Assembly: GCA_004299705.1 (NCBI GenBank)
Contig: SCQS01000012.1
Coordinates: forward strand, 62,001-126,000
DNA length: 64,000 nucleotides
Source of the DNA: Rhodanobacteraceae bacterium
GTDB lineage: Bacteria; Pseudomonadota; Gammaproteobacteria; Xanthomonadales; Rhodanobacteraceae
Direction: 5' to 3'
The position numbers and the translations under genes are program-made. Within the stretch, counting starts at the first letter, position 1. Each line of letters starts with the position of its first letter. The notes under the pieces are model-generated. The model saw only the letters and a program-made list of their open reading frames with translations, made no database searches and was not told the origin of the DNA. Positions 8,822-17,322 of the stretch are shown here, one piece after another.

Positions 8822-10629
8822 CGCCAATCGCCTCCGAACCGGCGCCTGCGCACGCGCCACAGGCCGTACAGCAGCCCGATCAAGGCAACCAGGATCGGCA
8901 TCAGCAGAATATCGACGAATTTCAGTTCCATCGACAGTCGCTGGATGTCGGCGTCGAGGCTGCGCTGCACCGCGCGCAGTTCGCCGCGGATTTCGAGTTT
9001 GCGGCGCAGGAACTGCTCGACCGCCGCCTTCTGTGCAGCGGTCCGGCCGCGCCCCTGCGCGCCGTGCTTCAGCGCGTCCAATTTGCCCTCGGTATCGCTG
9101 AGTTCGGCCTGCAGTTCGAGCTGCTTGGCCTTGAACTTCTCGTCGGCCTGCCGGCGCAACGTGTCCACCCGCGTGAAGCGACGTTCACTCACCGCGCGTC
9201 CGCGGATCGCGATCAGGTTGGACGGGCCGGCCAGATCGTCGATGGTGTTGACGAAGAAATCGCCGTTGTTGGCGAATGGGCTCATCAAGGTCTGGCCCAG
9301 GGTCGGGCTGGGCTGGACCCACAGGCGGTCGGACAACAGGTCGGTGTCGCCGACCAGGATCACCTGCGGTTTGCCGGTGGGCGGCCGCGCCGGCGCATCG
9401 CCGGGAAACGCATCGGGCAACTCGCCCTTCAGCCGCACCGCGATCGCGTAGTGCTCACCGCCGGGCACGTAATCCTTGTAGAGCGCACCGGGGTCGCTGC
9501 TGCGTACGCGTTGCGTCGGCACCACCATCGCCTCGGTGGTGCTCTGGATCAATGGATCCAGCCGGATCGTCGCGCCCGGCAACAACCCGAAATAACCCGT
9601 GGCCGCCACGTCGATCATGCTCAAGGCCTTGGTGACCGGATCGCGCCGATTGAGCTCGTCGCCGGTCAGCCCCAGCACGGAGGGATCGCGCACCGACGTG
9701 CCGGTGGTGGGAGATTGCACGGTCAGCGCGCGGGATCGATCCAGCAACACCCGGTCGGGATCGAACGCCACGCCCCAGGCCTGGAACAACGGTTGCAAGT
9801 CGGACGCCACGCCGCCATCGACCTCGGAATCGGGGTCGACGTAGGCCACTAGGTGTCCACCATCCTGTACGTAGCGGTCGATCGCGCGGAAGTCGGCGTG
9901 CGTCAATCCGGTCGGCTGGATCAGCACCAGCACATCCGCATCCGTGTTGCCCAGCGACGCCAGCGAGCTGGCGTCCAGACGCTGTACATCGAACAGTTGC
10001 TGCACCTGCTGCAACGCGGTCCACGCCGGCAAGTTGTTGCCGTTGGCGTCGGTGCCGCCCCAGATCGGCAGGCCGCTGTAGATCGCGACGCGCGGCTTGT
10101 GCGTGATGCTGAGGTCGTGCAGCAGGCGCGCGATGTCGTACTCGACGAAGGGTTCCTTGGCTGGCAGGAAAAACGGAATCGCGGAACTGCGCCCGTCGCC
10201 GGCGTTGCGCCCGGCCAGCCCGAAGAAGATGGCTTGACCCGTGCCCTCGCCGCGTACCGAGGTCAGCCCGGCGGCGGTCGCGCGATCCTCGTCTTCGGAG
10301 AACGGTTGCGGGTCGACCTGGGTCAGGTGAATCTTCCCGTGCGAATGACGCACGACCTGATCCAGCATGTGCACCACGCGCTGGTGGTAGGCACGCAACT
10401 GCGGCAGGCTGTGGCTGGCGCGATCCGAGAAATACAGCGTCAGGTCGATCGGTTGCTGCAGGTGTTCGATGATGTCGAGCGTGCCCGGCGACAGCGTGTA
10501 GAGGTGATCGCGGGTCAGGTCGATGCGTTCGCTGCCAAGCCAGCGCGAGGCGCCCAGCACCAGCAACACGTACACCACCGCAAGCAGCGGCAGCGCCCAC
10601 CACAGACGACCGGGCCGCGCCAGCTTCAT
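8818..10629 (-). CDS. GldG-like ABC transporter auxiliary protein
   Basis: A 603-residue protein with an N-terminal membrane helix (WWALPLLAVVYVLLVLGAS) and a large extracytoplasmic domain of the ABC_transp_aux type: DLTRDHLYTLSPGTLDII, PIDLTLYFSD, RVAIYSGLPIWGG and HLVAYVDPDSE. A coiled-coil-rich region lies near residues 505-570, followed by a final membrane helix (ILLMPILVALIGLLYGL) and an Arg-rich tail. In Bacteroidetes GldG acts with GldF/GldA in gliding. Elsewhere homologues accompany ABC permeases of unknown substrate. The start at 10629 overlaps the permease stop (ATGA). Confidence 0.8.
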   Translation of the reverse strand: MKLARPGRLWWALPLLAVVYVLLVLGASRWLGSERIDLTRDHLYTLSPGTLDIIEHLQQPIDLTLYFSDRASHSLPQLRAYHQRVVHMLDQVVRHSHGKIHLTQVDPQPFSEDEDRATAAGLTSVRGEGTGQAIFFGLAGRNAGDGRSSAIPFFLPAKEPFVEYDIARLLHDLSITHKPRVAIYSGLPIWGGTDANGNNLPAWTALQQVQQLFDVQRLDASSLASLGNTDADVLVLIQPTGLTHADFRAIDRYVQDGGHLVAYVDPDSEVDGGVASDLQPLFQAWGVAFDPDRVLLDRSRALTVQSPTTGTSVRDPSVLGLTGDELNRRDPVTKALSMIDVAATGYFGLLPGATIRLDPLIQSTTEAMVVPTQRVRSSDPGALYKDYVPGGEHYAIAVRLKGELPDAFPGDAPARPPTGKPQVILVGDTDLLSDRLWVQPSPTLGQTLMSPFANNGDFFVNTIDDLAGPSNLIAIRGRAVSERRFTRVDTLRRQADEKFKAKQLELQAELSDTEGKLDALKHGAQGRGRTAAQKAAVEQFLRRKLEIRGELRAVQRSLDADIQRLSMELKFVDILLMPILVALIGLLYGLWRVRRRRFGGDWR

Positions 10630-11399
10630 CCGCCGCGCCTCACGTCGAGGATCAGCACGTTCGCGGCCAGCCAGGCGACGATCGTCAGCAGGAAGTACGC
10701 CACGTCGGCGAAATCCAGTACCCCGCGCGCGATGGCCTGAAAATGCGCCAGCAGGCTCAAGTCCGACAAGGCATCGGCGACGCGGTTGGAGCCCAGCGCC
10801 AGCAGGGGTTGCTGGATCAGGGGATCGCCGGCGAGCAGGAACAGGAAGCACACCGCGAGCGCGAGGATGAAGGCGATGACCTGGCTGCGGGTCAGCACCG
10901 ACAGGCACTCGCTGATGGCCAGGTACGCGCCGGCCATCAGGAAGCTGCCGATGTAGCTGGCGAGGATCACCCCGTTGTCCGGGTGGCCGAGGTAATTCAC
11001 GGTCAGCCACATCGGAAAGGTCAGCGCCAGCGCGCAGCCGATGTACACCCACGCGGCGAGGAACTTGGCGAGCACCGCCTGCCAAGTGCGGATCGGCAGC
11101 GTCAACAACAGCTCCAACGTGCCGCTGCGGCGTTCCTCGGCCCACAGCCGCATCGCCAGCGCCGGCACCAGCACCAGGTACAGCCAGGGATGGAAACGGA
11201 AGAACGGATCCAGATCGGCCTGGCCGCGCTCGAAGAACGCGCCGAGGTAAAACGTGAATGCACCCGCCGCCAGCAGGAAGATCACCGCGAACAACCATGC
11301 CACCGGCGTGATCAGGTAACCATGCAGCTCACGCAGGAACACGCCGCGAAAGGGCTTGCCGCGCAACTCTGTCGTCGCACTCGAGGTCACGGCCGGCAT
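10626..11399 (-). CDS. ABC transporter permease, GldF-like (ABC-2 type)
   Basis: A 257-residue integral membrane protein with six predicted helices. Typical motifs are FLRELHGYLITPVAWLFAV and RLWAEERRSGTLELLLTLPI, the ABC-2 permease signature, followed by WQAVLAKFLAAW. I chose the ATG at 11399 rather than the upstream in-frame Met because the conserved part begins soon after it. It partners the ATPase at 11745-12686 and the GldG-like protein. A composite repeat at 11449-11733 lies between the ATPase and permease genes, which would otherwise be adjacent. Confidence 0.85.
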   Translation of the reverse strand: MPAVTSSATTELRGKPFRGVFLRELHGYLITPVAWLFAVIFLLAAGAFTFYLGAFFERGQADLDPFFRFHPWLYLVLVPALAMRLWAEERRSGTLELLLTLPIRTWQAVLAKFLAAWVYIGCALALTFPMWLTVNYLGHPDNGVILASYIGSFLMAGAYLAISECLSVLTRSQVIAFILALAVCFLFLLAGDPLIQQPLLALGSNRVADALSDLSLLAHFQAIARGVLDFADVAYFLLTIVAWLAANVLILDVRRGG

Positions 11400-11448
11400 G
11401 TCATCGCTCCAGCCGCCTGTGGGGAAGCAAAAAGCAGATGCAAAACCC

Positions 11449-11733
11449 GTCCGCAAATGAACGCAAAGAACGCAAATAAGAGCAACCGCTGATTAGCGTC
11501 GTATGTCAGCAAAAAATTGTCGTCATTCCGGGGCCGCCCGCGCTGCTTGCGGGCGGAACCCGGAATCCATCTTGGTCTTGCCAACGACAACATGGATTCC
11601 GGGTTCGCCTGCGATGAAGCCGCAGACGCCCCGGAATGACGAAAAAAAAGAGCGGTTGCTGACATATAACGCGAATCAGGAATGTCCTTGATGGTGCCGC
11701 TCTTGTTTGCGTTCTTTGCGTTCATTGGCGGAC
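11449..11733. repeat. 285-bp composite inverted repeat between ABC ATPase and permease genes
   Basis: The outer arms are GTCCGCAAATGAACGCAAAG at 11449 and its near reverse complement ending at 11733. Inside are a second inverted pair (AGAGCAACCGCTGATTAGCG versus AGAGCGGTTGCTGACATATA in opposite sense) and an inner palindrome with arms CGTCATTCCGGGG and CCCCGGAATGACG at about 11521-11640. The outer arms recur at 55088-55178 and the inner palindrome at 47415-47473. Small open frames within it are not credible genes. Confidence 0.8.
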
Positions 11734-11744
11734 CGTTGTCGTGA

Positions 11745-12686
11745 CTACGCTGCACACGCAGCATCTTCGGCATCGTCGGTGACATGCCGGAATACATCCT
11801 CCAGCCTGCCACGTTCAAGCTGCAGTTCCTCGACCCGCACGCGCTGCTCTGCCAACAGCTTCACCACGACCGGGAAAATGTCGGCGCCTTCACGCGGGAA
11901 TACGGTGACGCGGCCATCGATCGGGTCGAGTTCGACCGTTTCCACCTCCGGCTGGCGCGCCAGCAACTCGCGCGCCAGCGCGCTGGCCGGCGCATGGAAG
12001 CTGACCGCGCGGTGGTAGCGCGAGCGGGCTTCGAGCTCCGCAGGCGTGCCTTCCACGCGCAGGCGACCGCGTGCCAGGATCGCGACCCGGTTGCAGACCG
12101 CGCGCACCTCGTCGAGCGCGTGGGTGGAAACGATGATCGCGCGGTCGCGCGCCATGCCGCGGATCAACGCGTGCACCTCGCGCTGCTGGTTGGGGTCCAG
12201 TCCGTCGGTGGGCTCGTCGAGGATCAAGGCCGGCGGGTCGTGCAGCAACGCCTGCGCCAGGCACACGCGCCGGCGATAACCCTTGGACAGGGTTTCGATG
12301 CCCTGTGCGAGCACCGGTTGCAATTGCAAACGCTCGACCGTTTCGTCCATGCGCCGCGCGCCGGGGATTCCGGTCAACCCGCGCACCCGTGCGGCGAACG
12401 CCAGGAACTCGGCCACCGAAAACTCGCCGTAACTCGGCGCGCCTTCGGGCAGATAGCCGAGGGCGCGGCGCGCGGCGAGCGGTTCGCGCACCACGTCGTG
12501 CCCGCATACCGTGGCGCGCCCCGAGGACGGGCGCAGGAAGCCCGCGATCATCCGCATCGAGGTGGTCTTGCCGGCGCCATTGGGCCCCAGCAGGGCCATG
12601 ACCTGGCCCGGCGCCACCCGCAGGTCGAGCGCCGCGACCGCGTCGAGCCTGCCATAGCGCTTGCCGAGGTTTTCGGTCTTGATCAT
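11745..12686 (-). CDS. ABC transporter ATP-binding protein, GldA-like
   Basis: A 313-residue ATPase that energises the GldF/GldG-like exporter downstream. Seen: Walker A LLGPNGAGKTTSMRM, the Q-loop region GYLPEGAPSYGE, signature LSKGYRRRV, Walker B ALILDEPTDGLDP and the switch His in IIVSTHALDE. A C-terminal extension of about 90 residues carries the pattern common in ABC-2 exporter ATPases. The start ATG at 12686 gives the usual MIKTENLGKRYG opening. The longer open frame upstream runs through repeat DNA and is not coding. No good Shine-Dalgarno sequence is visible. Confidence 0.9.
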   Translation of the reverse strand: MIKTENLGKRYGRLDAVAALDLRVAPGQVMALLGPNGAGKTTSMRMIAGFLRPSSGRATVCGHDVVREPLAARRALGYLPEGAPSYGEFSVAEFLAFAARVRGLTGIPGARRMDETVERLQLQPVLAQGIETLSKGYRRRVCLAQALLHDPPALILDEPTDGLDPNQQREVHALIRGMARDRAIIVSTHALDEVRAVCNRVAILARGRLRVEGTPAELEARSRYHRAVSFHAPASALARELLARQPEVETVELDPIDGRVTVFPREGADIFPVVVKLLAEQRVRVEELQLERGRLEDVFRHVTDDAEDAACAA

Positions 12687-12779
12687 CGCCGGTTGAAAAG
12701 GAGCGCCAGAACACACGCATCGAGCGCGAACTCTAGCAGGGTGAGCCTGTGTACCAAGGGCGAGTCGCGGTAAATCGCA

Positions 12780-12854
12780 GTTCGCCCTTCGATACCTCAG
12801 GGCGAACGGGTACGTATCGGTCCGTTCGTGGTGAGGTATCGAACCACGAACGGA
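12780..12854. repeat. Pair of palindromic repeats (hairpins A and B), left copy
   Basis: Hairpin A (12780-12807) has arms GTTCGCCCT and AGGGCGAAC around TCGATACCTC. Hairpin B (12821-12854) has 12-bp arms TCCGTTCGTGGT and ACCACGAACGGA. The same two hairpins recur at 14489-14607 in reversed order, so the pair brackets the gene at 12930-14324. Such short palindromes are typical intergenic repeats of this bacterial order. Confidence 0.8.
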
Positions 12855-12884
12855 AGCCTGCAACCCATCCACGCACACTCAAAC

Positions 12885-12911
12885 AAAAGGCCCGCACTCG
12901 GCGGGCCTTTT
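12885..12911. terminator. Bidirectional intrinsic terminator
   Basis: Perfect 11-bp stem AAAAGGCCCGC with complement GCGGGCCTTTT and a 5-base loop. A U-run forms on either strand. It lies 18 bp beyond the stop of the minus-strand gene at 12930, so it most probably ends that transcript. Confidence 0.85.
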
Positions 12912-12929
12912 GTTCAACCTAATGCACCA

Positions 12930-14324
12930 TCAACGATGGTGGCGCCTCTTGGTGTGCTCGGGCCGTTTGCGCGCCTCGTGCTTCTTGGCTTCCTTCTTCG
13001 CGGGAGCGGCCTTGCTGGCCGCATTCTCGCCCGCCCACAAAGACGGATCCAGCGCGGTGAACGCCTGGGTACGCCCCGCCTTCTGGTCGGGGGTCTGGGC
13101 CGGCGCGTCGGTGACGGGCAGGAACACGCGGAAAATCTTGGCGTCGTCGCTGACGGTCGGCAACGAAGCCAGCTGGTTGTAGGCCGGCGCGCTGCTCTCG
13201 TTGAACGCATAACCGTGGGTGCCGGCGTAGGCTTCCAGCGCCTTGACCATGAACTGCACGCCGCTTTCGCCGGTCCAGGACGCAGCCAGCACTTCGCCCG
13301 CGGGCATCATCATCGCGCGCACATTGGCGTTGACGATCAAACGGTTCTGCTTGTCGAGGCTGCCCGGCGTCGGACCACTGCTCGCTGCGGCGCCCGACGA
13401 GGAGCCGGAAGCGGGCTGGCCGGCACTGGCTGCCGACGCCGGCGGCGCTGCCTCCTGGCCGGGCGGCGGCGGTGGCGGCAGCTGCGCCAAGTCATGGCTT
13501 TGGCCATCGATGGTCAAGCTGCTGGTGTTGATCGGCACCGCAAGGTCGAACTTGAACGTAGTATCGCCCCAGTCGGTGCGGATGATCGTGGTCGGGCCCG
13601 CGGCCTTGACCCCAAGCTTGCCCATCGCCGCCTGGATTTCCTTCATCGCCGCGGCTTCGGCGGAATCGATGTCGTCCACGGTGCGCTGGGCGCTGGTCGA
13701 CACGAACAGTACCGGCGTCGCATCCGTGCGGTACAGGCCCGGATTGACCTTGTTGTAATCGATATTGGGGATCCCCGCCAGCATGTTCTGCAGCGAGCCG
13801 AGGCCGTACTGGATCACGGTCGACGGATCGCCGTGGATCCACAACTGCGAGTAGCGGGCGACCAGGTTCCAGCCGTAGTCCACGTCATACGACCAGGTCA
13901 CGGTGCTGACGCGCTGGCCCTGCTTCGGCTCAACCGTCAACTGGAACACCTTGTTCTTGCCGTGCCAGTCGTTGGTGAGATCCCAGGTCACGGTGCTCTT
14001 GTTTTCAAGATCGATGCTGCCGGACTTGTTGACCAGGGTGCCGTTGCCGATGGCCTTGTTGCCCTTCCAGCTGATGGTCGCGCCGGGGCCGTAGGCCGGG
14101 CCCGACAACGAGAACTTCACGCCCGGATCGAGTGCTTCGAGGCCGCCGCCGGCGCCATCCGGGAAGCGCTTGAAGTTGTTGAGGACGTCGTAGATGTGCT
14201 CGGGGTTGTGGCTGATTTCGATCGAGCGCTGGATGTGCGCGTGGCTGGGCAGGAACAGGCCCACGATCACGGCCAGTATGAACACGATGATCAGGGCTAC
14301 GACGAATTCGAGCACACGGGTCAT
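12930..14324 (-). CDS. Membrane-anchored SRPBCC/polyketide cyclase-like protein
   Basis: A 464-residue protein. One N-terminal membrane helix (FVVALIIVFILAVIVGLFL) is followed by an SRPBCC (START-like) domain, seen in RSIEISHNPEHIYDVLNNF and WDLTNDWHGKNKVFQLTVEP. A second alpha/beta domain carries NMLAGIPNIDYNKVNPGLY. A Pro/Ala/Ser-rich low-complexity linker (residues about 280-320) precedes a further domain with GESGVQFMVKALEAYAGTHG, similar to a GyrI-like fold (tentative). The Lys/Arg/His-rich tail is strongly basic. Function is unknown. The gene is monocistronic, ends at a terminator and is bracketed by matching repeats. Confidence 0.65.
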   Translation of the reverse strand: MTRVLEFVVALIIVFILAVIVGLFLPSHAHIQRSIEISHNPEHIYDVLNNFKRFPDGAGGGLEALDPGVKFSLSGPAYGPGATISWKGNKAIGNGTLVNKSGSIDLENKSTVTWDLTNDWHGKNKVFQLTVEPKQGQRVSTVTWSYDVDYGWNLVARYSQLWIHGDPSTVIQYGLGSLQNMLAGIPNIDYNKVNPGLYRTDATPVLFVSTSAQRTVDDIDSAEAAAMKEIQAAMGKLGVKAAGPTTIIRTDWGDTTFKFDLAVPINTSSLTIDGQSHDLAQLPPPPPPGQEAAPPASAASAGQPASGSSSGAAASSGPTPGSLDKQNRLIVNANVRAMMMPAGEVLAASWTGESGVQFMVKALEAYAGTHGYAFNESSAPAYNQLASLPTVSDDAKIFRVFLPVTDAPAQTPDQKAGRTQAFTALDPSLWAGENAASKAAPAKKEAKKHEARKRPEHTKRRHHR

Positions 14325-14488
14325 GCCAGGAATCTCCGGACGGCTGGTTCGCAGGATCGACGCTTGCCCAGACCGGCAAAACCGGCTGGTACCGCGCCGC
14401 TTTCAAAAAAAACACGAATGGCGGATGGTACTTGCTTCGCGGCGTTCGCGCCATGCCTCGCATGAACGGGTAGTGGCCTGGTCTGGAA

Positions 14489-14607
14489 GTATCCGTTCGT
14501 GGTGATGCTTCGACAGGCTCAGCACAGGGTACGCTTCGCGTATCGAACCACGAACGGATACTGGCGCAATGCCGTTCACCCTTCGATACCTCAGGGCGAA
14601 CGGCATT
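14489..14607. repeat. Hairpins B and A, right copy (reversed order)
   Basis: Hairpin B' has perfect 15-bp arms GTATCCGTTCGTGGT (14489-14503) and ACCACGAACGGATAC (14547-14561) around a 43-base loop. Hairpin A' (14568-14607) has arms AATGCCGTTC and GAACGGCATT with inner CCCT/AGGG pairing. The rest of the 14325-14652 spacer holds no gene that I can support. Confidence 0.8.
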
Positions 14608-14652
14608 ACAAATTCAAGCCAGACCACTGCCCATGAACGACACCCGCAGTCG

Positions 14653-15294
14653 TCAGACTATCCCCAGTTCCAGCGCTTTCAGCACCGCCCGCGTGCGGTC
14701 GCGCACGCCCAGTTTGGACAGGATGTTGGAGACGTGGTTCTTGACCGTGCCTTCGGCCACCTTCAGCGAATTGGCGATTTCCTTGTTGCTGTAGCCGCCC
14801 GACATCAGGCGCAGGATCTCCGTTTCGCGGTCGGTCAACGGGTCGGGTTGGCCGAGGCTGGTGAATTGGTTGTTGATGCGGTTGACGCCCGCCAGCAGGC
14901 GTTGGGTAACCACCGGCGCGATCAGCGAACCGCCGCCGGCCACGGTCTTCACCGCATCGACCAGTTGTTCCAGCGACACGTCCTTCAGCAGATAACCGCG
15001 CGCGCCCGCTTTCAGGCCGGCCAGCACCAGCTGGTCGTCATCGAAGGTGGTCAGGATGATGGTCGGCGGCACCTTGCCGTGCGCCGAGAATTCGTTCAGC
15101 ACGTCGAGCCCGCTCTTGCCGGGCATCCGCATGTCGAGCAACACGACGTCCGGCTTGACCTCCGGAATCTTCGTGAGCGCGGCTGCCCCGTCACTGCATT
15201 CGGCCACCACCTGTATTTCCGGCGAAAGCTCCAGCAGCGAACGTATGCCCTGGCGCACCAGCGTCTGGTCATCCACGAGACAGACCGAAATCAT
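14653..15294 (-). CDS. NarL/FixJ-family response regulator
   Basis: A 213-residue regulator. The receiver domain has acidic pocket residues in CLVDDQ and the predicted phospho-acceptor Asp54 in VVLLDMRMPGKSG. Thr is seen in ILTTFDD and Lys in GYLLKD. The C-terminal LuxR-type helix-turn-helix is LTDRETEILRLMSGGYSNKEIANSL through VKNHVSNILSKLGVRDRT. The start at 15294 gives the standard MISVCLVDD opening. It lies 88 bp downstream of the histidine kinase gene on the same strand. Its targets are not evident. Confidence 0.9.
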   Translation of the reverse strand: MISVCLVDDQTLVRQGIRSLLELSPEIQVVAECSDGAAALTKIPEVKPDVVLLDMRMPGKSGLDVLNEFSAHGKVPPTIILTTFDDDQLVLAGLKAGARGYLLKDVSLEQLVDAVKTVAGGGSLIAPVVTQRLLAGVNRINNQFTSLGQPDPLTDRETEILRLMSGGYSNKEIANSLKVAEGTVKNHVSNILSKLGVRDRTRAVLKALELGIV

Positions 15295-15382
15295 TGCATT
15301 CCCTCTCCACGTAAACCTGCGCAATCAGCGCCGCCCCACGCCCCGAACCGGTCTTGGCGAGTAGCCAAGGCCGCAAGTTTAA

Positions 15383-16594
15383 TCACGCAACGCTCTCCGT
15401 CGGCAAGGTGGCCTCGAGCGTGAAACCGCGATCGCGATCGGTCTGGATCGCGAGCTTGCCGCCCACCTCGGCCAGCCGCTCGCGCATGCCATTCAGGCCG
15501 TTACCGGGCTTGATTTCGAGCGCCCCGCGCCCGTCGTCGCTGGCTTTCAGCACCAGCCTGCCGCCCTCGCCTTCCTCGAAGCGCAGCCACAGGTTGCGCG
15601 CGCGCGCATGCCGTACCGCGTTGGTGATGATCTCCTGGGTGCAGCGCAGCAGCACCTGCGCGCGACGCGAATCACGCACCGCGAAGCGCGGCGGCAGCTC
15701 AAGATGCACATTCAGGCCCGGCACGCCTTCGGTGAGGTCGCGCAGCGCGTCGGTCAGGCGGATGTCCTCGTCGTCGCGCAGTTCGCTGACCACCTCGCGC
15801 ACGTCCGCCAACAGCTTTTTCGCGGTCGTGCGTGCACGCGCCACGTGCTCGGCGGCTTTCTGGTTTTCCACCAGGTGCCCGGCCACTTCGAGATTCAGGC
15901 TGAGCGCGGTCAGGTGGTGGCCGACCAGGTCATGCAGCTCGCGCGCGATGCGCATGCGCTCGCCGATGCGGCTTGATTCGGCCAGCAGCGCACGGGTGGC
16001 GCGCAGTTCTGAATTCAACCGCCGCTGCTCCTCGCGCGCATTGGCCTGCTGGTGCGCAACTTCGGAAGCCACGAACACGACCACCGAACCACCGAGGTAC
16101 AAGCCGGCCTGCATGATGGCGATGCCGAGGTTGAAATGCGGGAAGGTGGAGAACACCGGGATGCAGGCCACGTTCTGCAATACCAGCCACGCGACGGCGT
16201 ACGGCAGCGGCAGCAGCCACGGCAGCACCAATCCGACCACCGTCAGCAGCATCGCGCCGAGGCCGCTGGCGCTGAACCAGGCGATCGCCAGCGCCGCGCA
16301 GGTCAGCACGAACAGCGCCAGCATCTTGGCGCCCCAGTGCCGGCGCGAACCGAGGTTGCCGGTCAACAACCAGTACACCACGCCGAACACGGCGTAGCTG
16401 GCCGCCCACATCAGCATCACGTCGTGGCTTTCCGCGTGCAGGGTGCGCGTCGCATGGATCACGGTGCGCTCGGCGCCCGCATTGATCCAGTCGCGCCGGA
16501 TCAGCGGCACACCCACGCTGGCGTACGTGATGAGCCCCGCATAACGCAGCAGGGTGACCGGACTGATCGAGAGGCGTTGCACGGCGCCGATCAT
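15383..16594 (-). CDS. Sensor histidine kinase, DesK/LiaS type
   Basis: A 403-residue kinase (start ATG 16594; a Met at 16645 is the alternative). Several hydrophobic helices (about residues 45-190) form a membrane sensor without a large periplasmic loop. A short coiled coil follows, then the HisKA_3 phospho-acceptor motif RIARELHDLVGHHLTALSLN, then the ATPase domain with EIITNAVRHARARN, SDDGRG and GNGLNGMRERLAEVGG. This class pairs with NarL-type regulators, and the cognate gene follows directly. Helix-only sensors of this type often sense membrane or envelope state (inference). Confidence 0.88.
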   Translation of the reverse strand: MIGAVQRLSISPVTLLRYAGLITYASVGVPLIRRDWINAGAERTVIHATRTLHAESHDVMLMWAASYAVFGVVYWLLTGNLGSRRHWGAKMLALFVLTCAALAIAWFSASGLGAMLLTVVGLVLPWLLPLPYAVAWLVLQNVACIPVFSTFPHFNLGIAIMQAGLYLGGSVVVFVASEVAHQQANAREEQRRLNSELRATRALLAESSRIGERMRIARELHDLVGHHLTALSLNLEVAGHLVENQKAAEHVARARTTAKKLLADVREVVSELRDDEDIRLTDALRDLTEGVPGLNVHLELPPRFAVRDSRRAQVLLRCTQEIITNAVRHARARNLWLRFEEGEGGRLVLKASDDGRGALEIKPGNGLNGMRERLAEVGGKLAIQTDRDRGFTLEATLPTESVA

Positions 16595-16710
16595 AACCCA
16601 GCCGGACCACGCGGAAGCGCCGGCGTCGTGGCCGGGCGGTTGCATGCGATAATAAGCGGATCGTGGTGGCCACCGGCTTCCACGCCGCCCCGGAAAGCCC
16701 TGAGACAACG

Positions 16711-17322
16711 ATGCTGACGCCGAATCTGACCCTTCGCGACGTGCGCGCAAGCGATCTCGCCGCCGTGATGGGACTCAACAACACCGCCGGAGCCTCCATC
16801 CTGCCGATGGATGCGCCGCAACTGCAGCATTTCTACCACCACGCCGATTACTTCCGGGTGGCCGAAGTCGACGGCCATCTGGCCGGATTCCTGGTCGCGC
16901 TGCGGGATTCGACCCCGCACACCAGCTCAAACTTCCAGTGGTTCCGCCAGCACTGCGAGCGCTTCGTGTACATCGACCGCGTGGTGGTCGGCGACCTGCA
17001 TCGTGGCCACGGTCTCGGCCGCACCTTCTACGCCGACGTCCAGAGTTTCGCCGAGGTGCGCTCGCCCAACCTCGCGTGCGAAGTGTTCCTGGAGCCGCGT
17101 GACGACGTGGCGGTGCTGTTCCACGGCGTGTTCGGCTTCCACGAAGCCGGGCAACAGGTGATGCCGGAATCCGGTCGCCGCGTCAGCCTGCTGCTGAAGG
17201 GACTCGACTGCTATCCGTTCGTGAGCGACACCTACCCCGACGGCCTGCCCGCGTTGCCGTGGCTGGCGCAGCGCCCGCTGCCGGTGGACGAGCCCCTGAT
17301 GCGCGTGGCGGGCCAGGCGTGA
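16711..17322 (+). CDS. GNAT-family acetyltransferase
   Basis: A 203-residue protein. The acetyl-CoA-binding region is YIDRVVVGDLHRGHGLGRTFYADV (R/Q-x-x-G-x-G variant), preceded by FLVALRDSTPHTSSNFQWF and followed by CEVFLEPRDDVAVLFHGVFGFHEAG. I chose the ATG at 16711 because the domain starts directly after it. It overlaps minC by 4 bp (GTGA), so it is translated with the min genes. The substrate is unknown. Confidence 0.85.
   Translation: MLTPNLTLRDVRASDLAAVMGLNNTAGASILPMDAPQLQHFYHHADYFRVAEVDGHLAGFLVALRDSTPHTSSNFQWFRQHCERFVYIDRVVVGDLHRGHGLGRTFYADVQSFAEVRSPNLACEVFLEPRDDVAVLFHGVFGFHEAGQQVMPESGRRVSLLLKGLDCYPFVSDTYPDGLPALPWLAQRPLPVDEPLMRVAGQA

Noticed and set aside
11503-11691. Short open frame in the composite repeat
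   Set aside because: Entirely repeat-derived. Similar frames arise in every copy of the element.
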